From contig NC_092335.1 of the NCBI RefSeq assembly GCF_046630445.1, positions 5,809,501-5,873,500 of the forward strand: DNA of 64,000 bases. Direction: 5' to 3'. A program made the position numbers and the translations under genes. The notes under the pieces are model-generated. The model was not told where the DNA came from. It saw nothing but the letters and a program-made list of their open reading frames with translations, and did not search any database. Origin of the DNA: Rutidosis leptorrhynchoides (Eukaryota; Streptophyta; Magnoliopsida; Asterales; Asteraceae). Positions 61,128 through 64,000 of the stretch are shown in pieces. Position 1 is the first letter of the stretch; every line of letters begins with the position of its first letter.

Positions 61128-61870
61128 CCCGCTGAAAGGACCCGTCCTAATCCACCTGTACGAAGTCATCAACATTTGGTCCCATTGCGATGATCGGCTC
61201 CAAGTAATGTCCTTATATTGAGCAAATGCACAGCAAAAGACTTAATTCGTACCTGAGAATAAACATGCTTTAAAGTGTCAACCAAAAGGTTGGTGAGTTC
61301 ATAGGTTTATCATAACAATCATTTCAATATGTTAATAGACCACAAGATTTCATAATCATAAACATAATACACTCGCAAGTGTATGTAAATCATTCTAAGT
61401 GGTTGAGCACTTGGTAACCATACTTAACATTCAATCAACGTCGCATATTCCCTTTATTATGAAATCTCACTACACCGTACCAAGTGTAGTCACCAAAACG
61501 AAGTACTGTGCAACCGTTGAATACTGGTCGTCCAGTCCGGTTGGGGTTGTCAGGCCCGATAGATCTATCAACAGGATTTGCGTTTACAATACCCATGTAA
61601 ATAGTAGTTACCAAGCTACAGGGAAATATGCCAGTGGTACAACTCAACGTAGAATATATTTTTAAGTACTTGTGTCTATTTTGTAAACATTTATAAAAGC
61701 AGCGCATGTATTCTCAGCCCAAAAATATATATTGCAAAAGCAATTAAAAAGGGAGCAAATGAAACTCACATTTTGCCTTGAAGGTATTTAATTCGACTTG
61801 GTCTCCGATAGATATCACGAACCTAACCATATATATAATATATCAACATATTTTCTTTTTAAGTAATCGT

Positions 61871-61873
<3 letters not shown>

Positions 61874-61958
<85 letters not shown>
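61874..61958. repeat. (TA)n microsatellite
   Basis: About 42 TA units in solo LTR G. Confidence 0.96.
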
Positions 61959-61959
<1 letters not shown>

Positions 61960-62081
61960 TTTTAATATTTTTTTAGTCCGTAGTTAGCAGTCCGATGTTA
62001 GTGGTCCACAATTAGTTGTTTAAATAAAATAAATAAAGACCCCATCGTATTCGTATTGATCAGAATTAATCTCGACCCATG

Positions 62082-62149
62082 GTACCATGTTGTCAAATGA
62101 CGTGTTGCGTACATAAAGTACCGTGTTGTCAAATGACGTGTTACGTACA
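62082..62149. repeat. Two-copy tandem repeat of about 36 bp
   Basis: GTACCATGTTGTCAAATGAC and GTACCGTGTTGTCAAATGAC begin two adjacent units (62082 and 62118) that each continue to GT-T-CGTACA. Inside solo LTR G. Confidence 0.85.
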
Positions 62150-63897
62150 ATCATGAGGTCTTATGATTAATCTTCTCGTGTTGTTTACGGGTGGTCCTGA
62201 AATATATAAAATCAAATCATAAGTAATTATATATAAAATATCATATTAATTAGAAAAGATATGATTAATTTACTTTTTCACCAAATATTTTCTTCGCTAA
62301 ACTAGCTTCGAATACCCAATCTTGTTTTAGTCGTAGTTTCTTCATTACAACTCCGTTTTTGTTGGTTCAACTTGCCACTTCCTTGGATCGAGTTAAATTT
62401 TAAGAATATGAACTGAAAATACCTTAGTTTGTATTTGAAATCATAGGTTATAGGTCAAACTTTGGTGAAACTTATGAAAGTGATCATTTTCCATCATAAA
62501 AATAACATTTAATGATCATTTTTCTAAAAATACTTACACTTTGAGTTAAACCATGAAATTTTTATGTGTTAACATATTCATAAGAAATATCATTTTTCCA
62601 GAACATGAACTTCCAATTCAAAGTTCAAGATGGTTTTTAATTATCCAACCCAAAACAGCCCCCGGTTGCACTCCGACGACGTAGATTCAGTTTTTAAGAT
62701 GTTCTTTGTAAAACCAAGTTATATCTTGTTAGGTTAGCATATCATTATGATATATTACAGGTCTTGAATTGTTTTAAAAGTCAAGTTAGAAGGATCTATT
62801 TAGTTTGCGAACAAGTTTGAAATCATTCAAACTATGTTCTTGTTGTTAAAATTTTATACCACAAAATAAGATAGCTATATGAATATGAATTGAATAAGAT
62901 TATGAACAAGGTTACTACCTCAAGTTACTTGGACAAAGTTACTGCAAAAGATAAGAAATAATCTTGGAATCAAAGAGTGGTGGAGTTAGATCAAAAGGTT
63001 GGAAGTAAACTTCTTCAAATGGGTGGTTATTTTGATGTGTTCTTGAAAGAGTTTTCTTATGGTGTTTAAGGCTTATAATTGAAGCTAAATGATGGGGAAA
63101 ATTCTTGGAGATGATCAAGTATGAAGTTAGGAGTATTTTGAGAGAGAAATGAGGGTGTAGGTATGAGAAAATGGAGTGAAGAAATGGTGTTCATTTATAA
63201 AAACGTTTTTAGTTTATAAAGAAAGAAAAGGATTCCTAATTTTGTTTTCTTACTAATAATTCATACTACTTGACAAATCCTAGTTACCTCATATCTAGGG
63301 CAGTAATAATGTTGATTAGGATGTTGATTTGATGTGTATATACCAATAGTAAATACATATAGAAGCTGGGTATGATACGGGTACATATACCCTAGATATA
63401 CGTATAGAAATCTTGAGGAAACGGAACGAGAATTCAAATATAGCTATCATTTGTGAATATACTTATATTGTTTTATGTATTTAAGTCCTTAAAAAGTGAT
63501 TAAATACATTATATATACGATACATGTATAAGCATTATAGATTATAAGTATATATATCAAAGAATGTTACATATAGTTATCGTTTTGAAAACTTAAGTTA
63601 GTAGTTTCAAAATATACTTATAACTCATTGTCAATAGTACACAATGAGATGTTAAACCATCATTAGATCATGTTAAATATATATAAATACATATATACAC
63701 AAACGTATAATTATCGTATATTATATAGTTCGTGATATCATCGGTCATATTGGACGGTCAAACGTTGTGTAAAACTCTTTTCAAAAACACAAGTCTCAAC
63801 AATTTGGATTGCTTATCATGTTGGTATGGTTTAATTTATGTAAATATTAATCTCATAAGTATAATTTGGTCGAAAAATTCCGGGTCATTACACCCGC

Positions 63898-64000
63898 GGC
63901 TGTTCAACCTTCCAAAAATATGCAAAATGTTCACAAATTGTAGATATCCAAAGGCATGTTGTATTCATCAATATATCAATTTATAGAATATAACATTCAG
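63898..64000. other. Right-edge host DNA
   Basis: Continues the sequence left of solo LTR G (before 61128). Nothing recognisable. Confidence 0.5.

Larger units (their letters stand above)
61133..63892 (-). mobile_element. Solo LTR G, minus strand
   Basis: On the minus strand it begins TGTAATGACCCGGAATTT (63892 down) and ends GGGTCCTTTCA (61133), flanked by perfect CCCGC (61128-61132 and 63893-63897). There is no partner LTR, primer-binding site or internal region, so it is a solo LTR. It is related to but distinct from the A/B and C families. It includes the stem-loop CAACC-TTTT-GGTTG (61279-61292) with CTCAGGT 25 nt on, a (TA)n microsatellite, and a short tandem repeat. No genes. Confidence 0.9.

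Noticed and set aside
60906..61193. 95-residue ORF
   Set aside because: Runs through the border of solo LTR G at 61133, so at most the first part predates the LTR, and it has no recognisable features.

Overview
The window looks like nuclear DNA of a flowering plant. It is AT-rich, has long (TA)n and (TTA)n microsatellites, plant LTR-retrotransposons primed by initiator-Met tRNA, a PPR gene tail and intron-bearing gene pieces. The LTR families and the recurrent TACGGAGTA word make me favour Asteraceae; that is inference from memory, not a search.

Layout. (1) 1-5816: 3' end of a PLS-type PPR gene (OTP70-like), then a decayed second copy. Between them sits a gag-only Copia element (2455-4864). 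(2) 6106-8001: small elements, each with a target-site duplication (TSD): a hAT-type MITE, a SINE on the minus strand lying in the apparent intron of an orphan exon, and a 5'-truncated sister SINE on the plus strand. (3) 8073-11806: a solo LTR. (4) 12013-57721: one nested complex. It grew from a second solo LTR of the same family (C, TSD TAAAT). C was hit by element E (14165-29357, TSD CTGTT) and by element A (30487-57114, TSD CTATG). E was hit by F (15234-23919, minus strand, TSD CAGTG/CAGCG). A was hit by B (32696-45796, TSD ATAGA). E, F, A and B are all Ty3/gypsy, Tekay/Del-like by eye. (5) 57727-61132: host DNA with a small three-exon gene or gene remnant on the minus strand. (6) 61133-63892: a third solo LTR, minus strand, TSD CCCGC.

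The most interesting content is in A and B. Between the primer-binding site and gag both carry two extra sense ORFs: a very acidic protein (ORF1), then an F-box protein (ORF2) resembling plant F-box proteins of the At1g67623/At2g35280 type. ORF1 and ORF2 are full length and open in B even though B gag-pol has three stops and a frameshift. A strong splice-acceptor-like site precedes ORF2, and a partial copy of the polypurine tract/LTR junction lies between ORF2 and gag. A retrotransposon carrying an F-box adaptor could in principle redirect a host SCF ubiquitin ligase; this is inference.

A second cross-element pattern is a short stem-loop in all Ty3-type LTR families here. Its closing base pair differs between families but stays Watson-Crick, and it is followed at a near-constant 22-25 nt by CAG|GT.

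The elements also form a decay series. B is damaged lightly, mostly by C-to-T stops. A is damaged more. E lacks protease, reverse transcriptase and most of RNase H. F has almost identical LTRs around a wrecked pol, which suggests it moved using proteins supplied by other elements.
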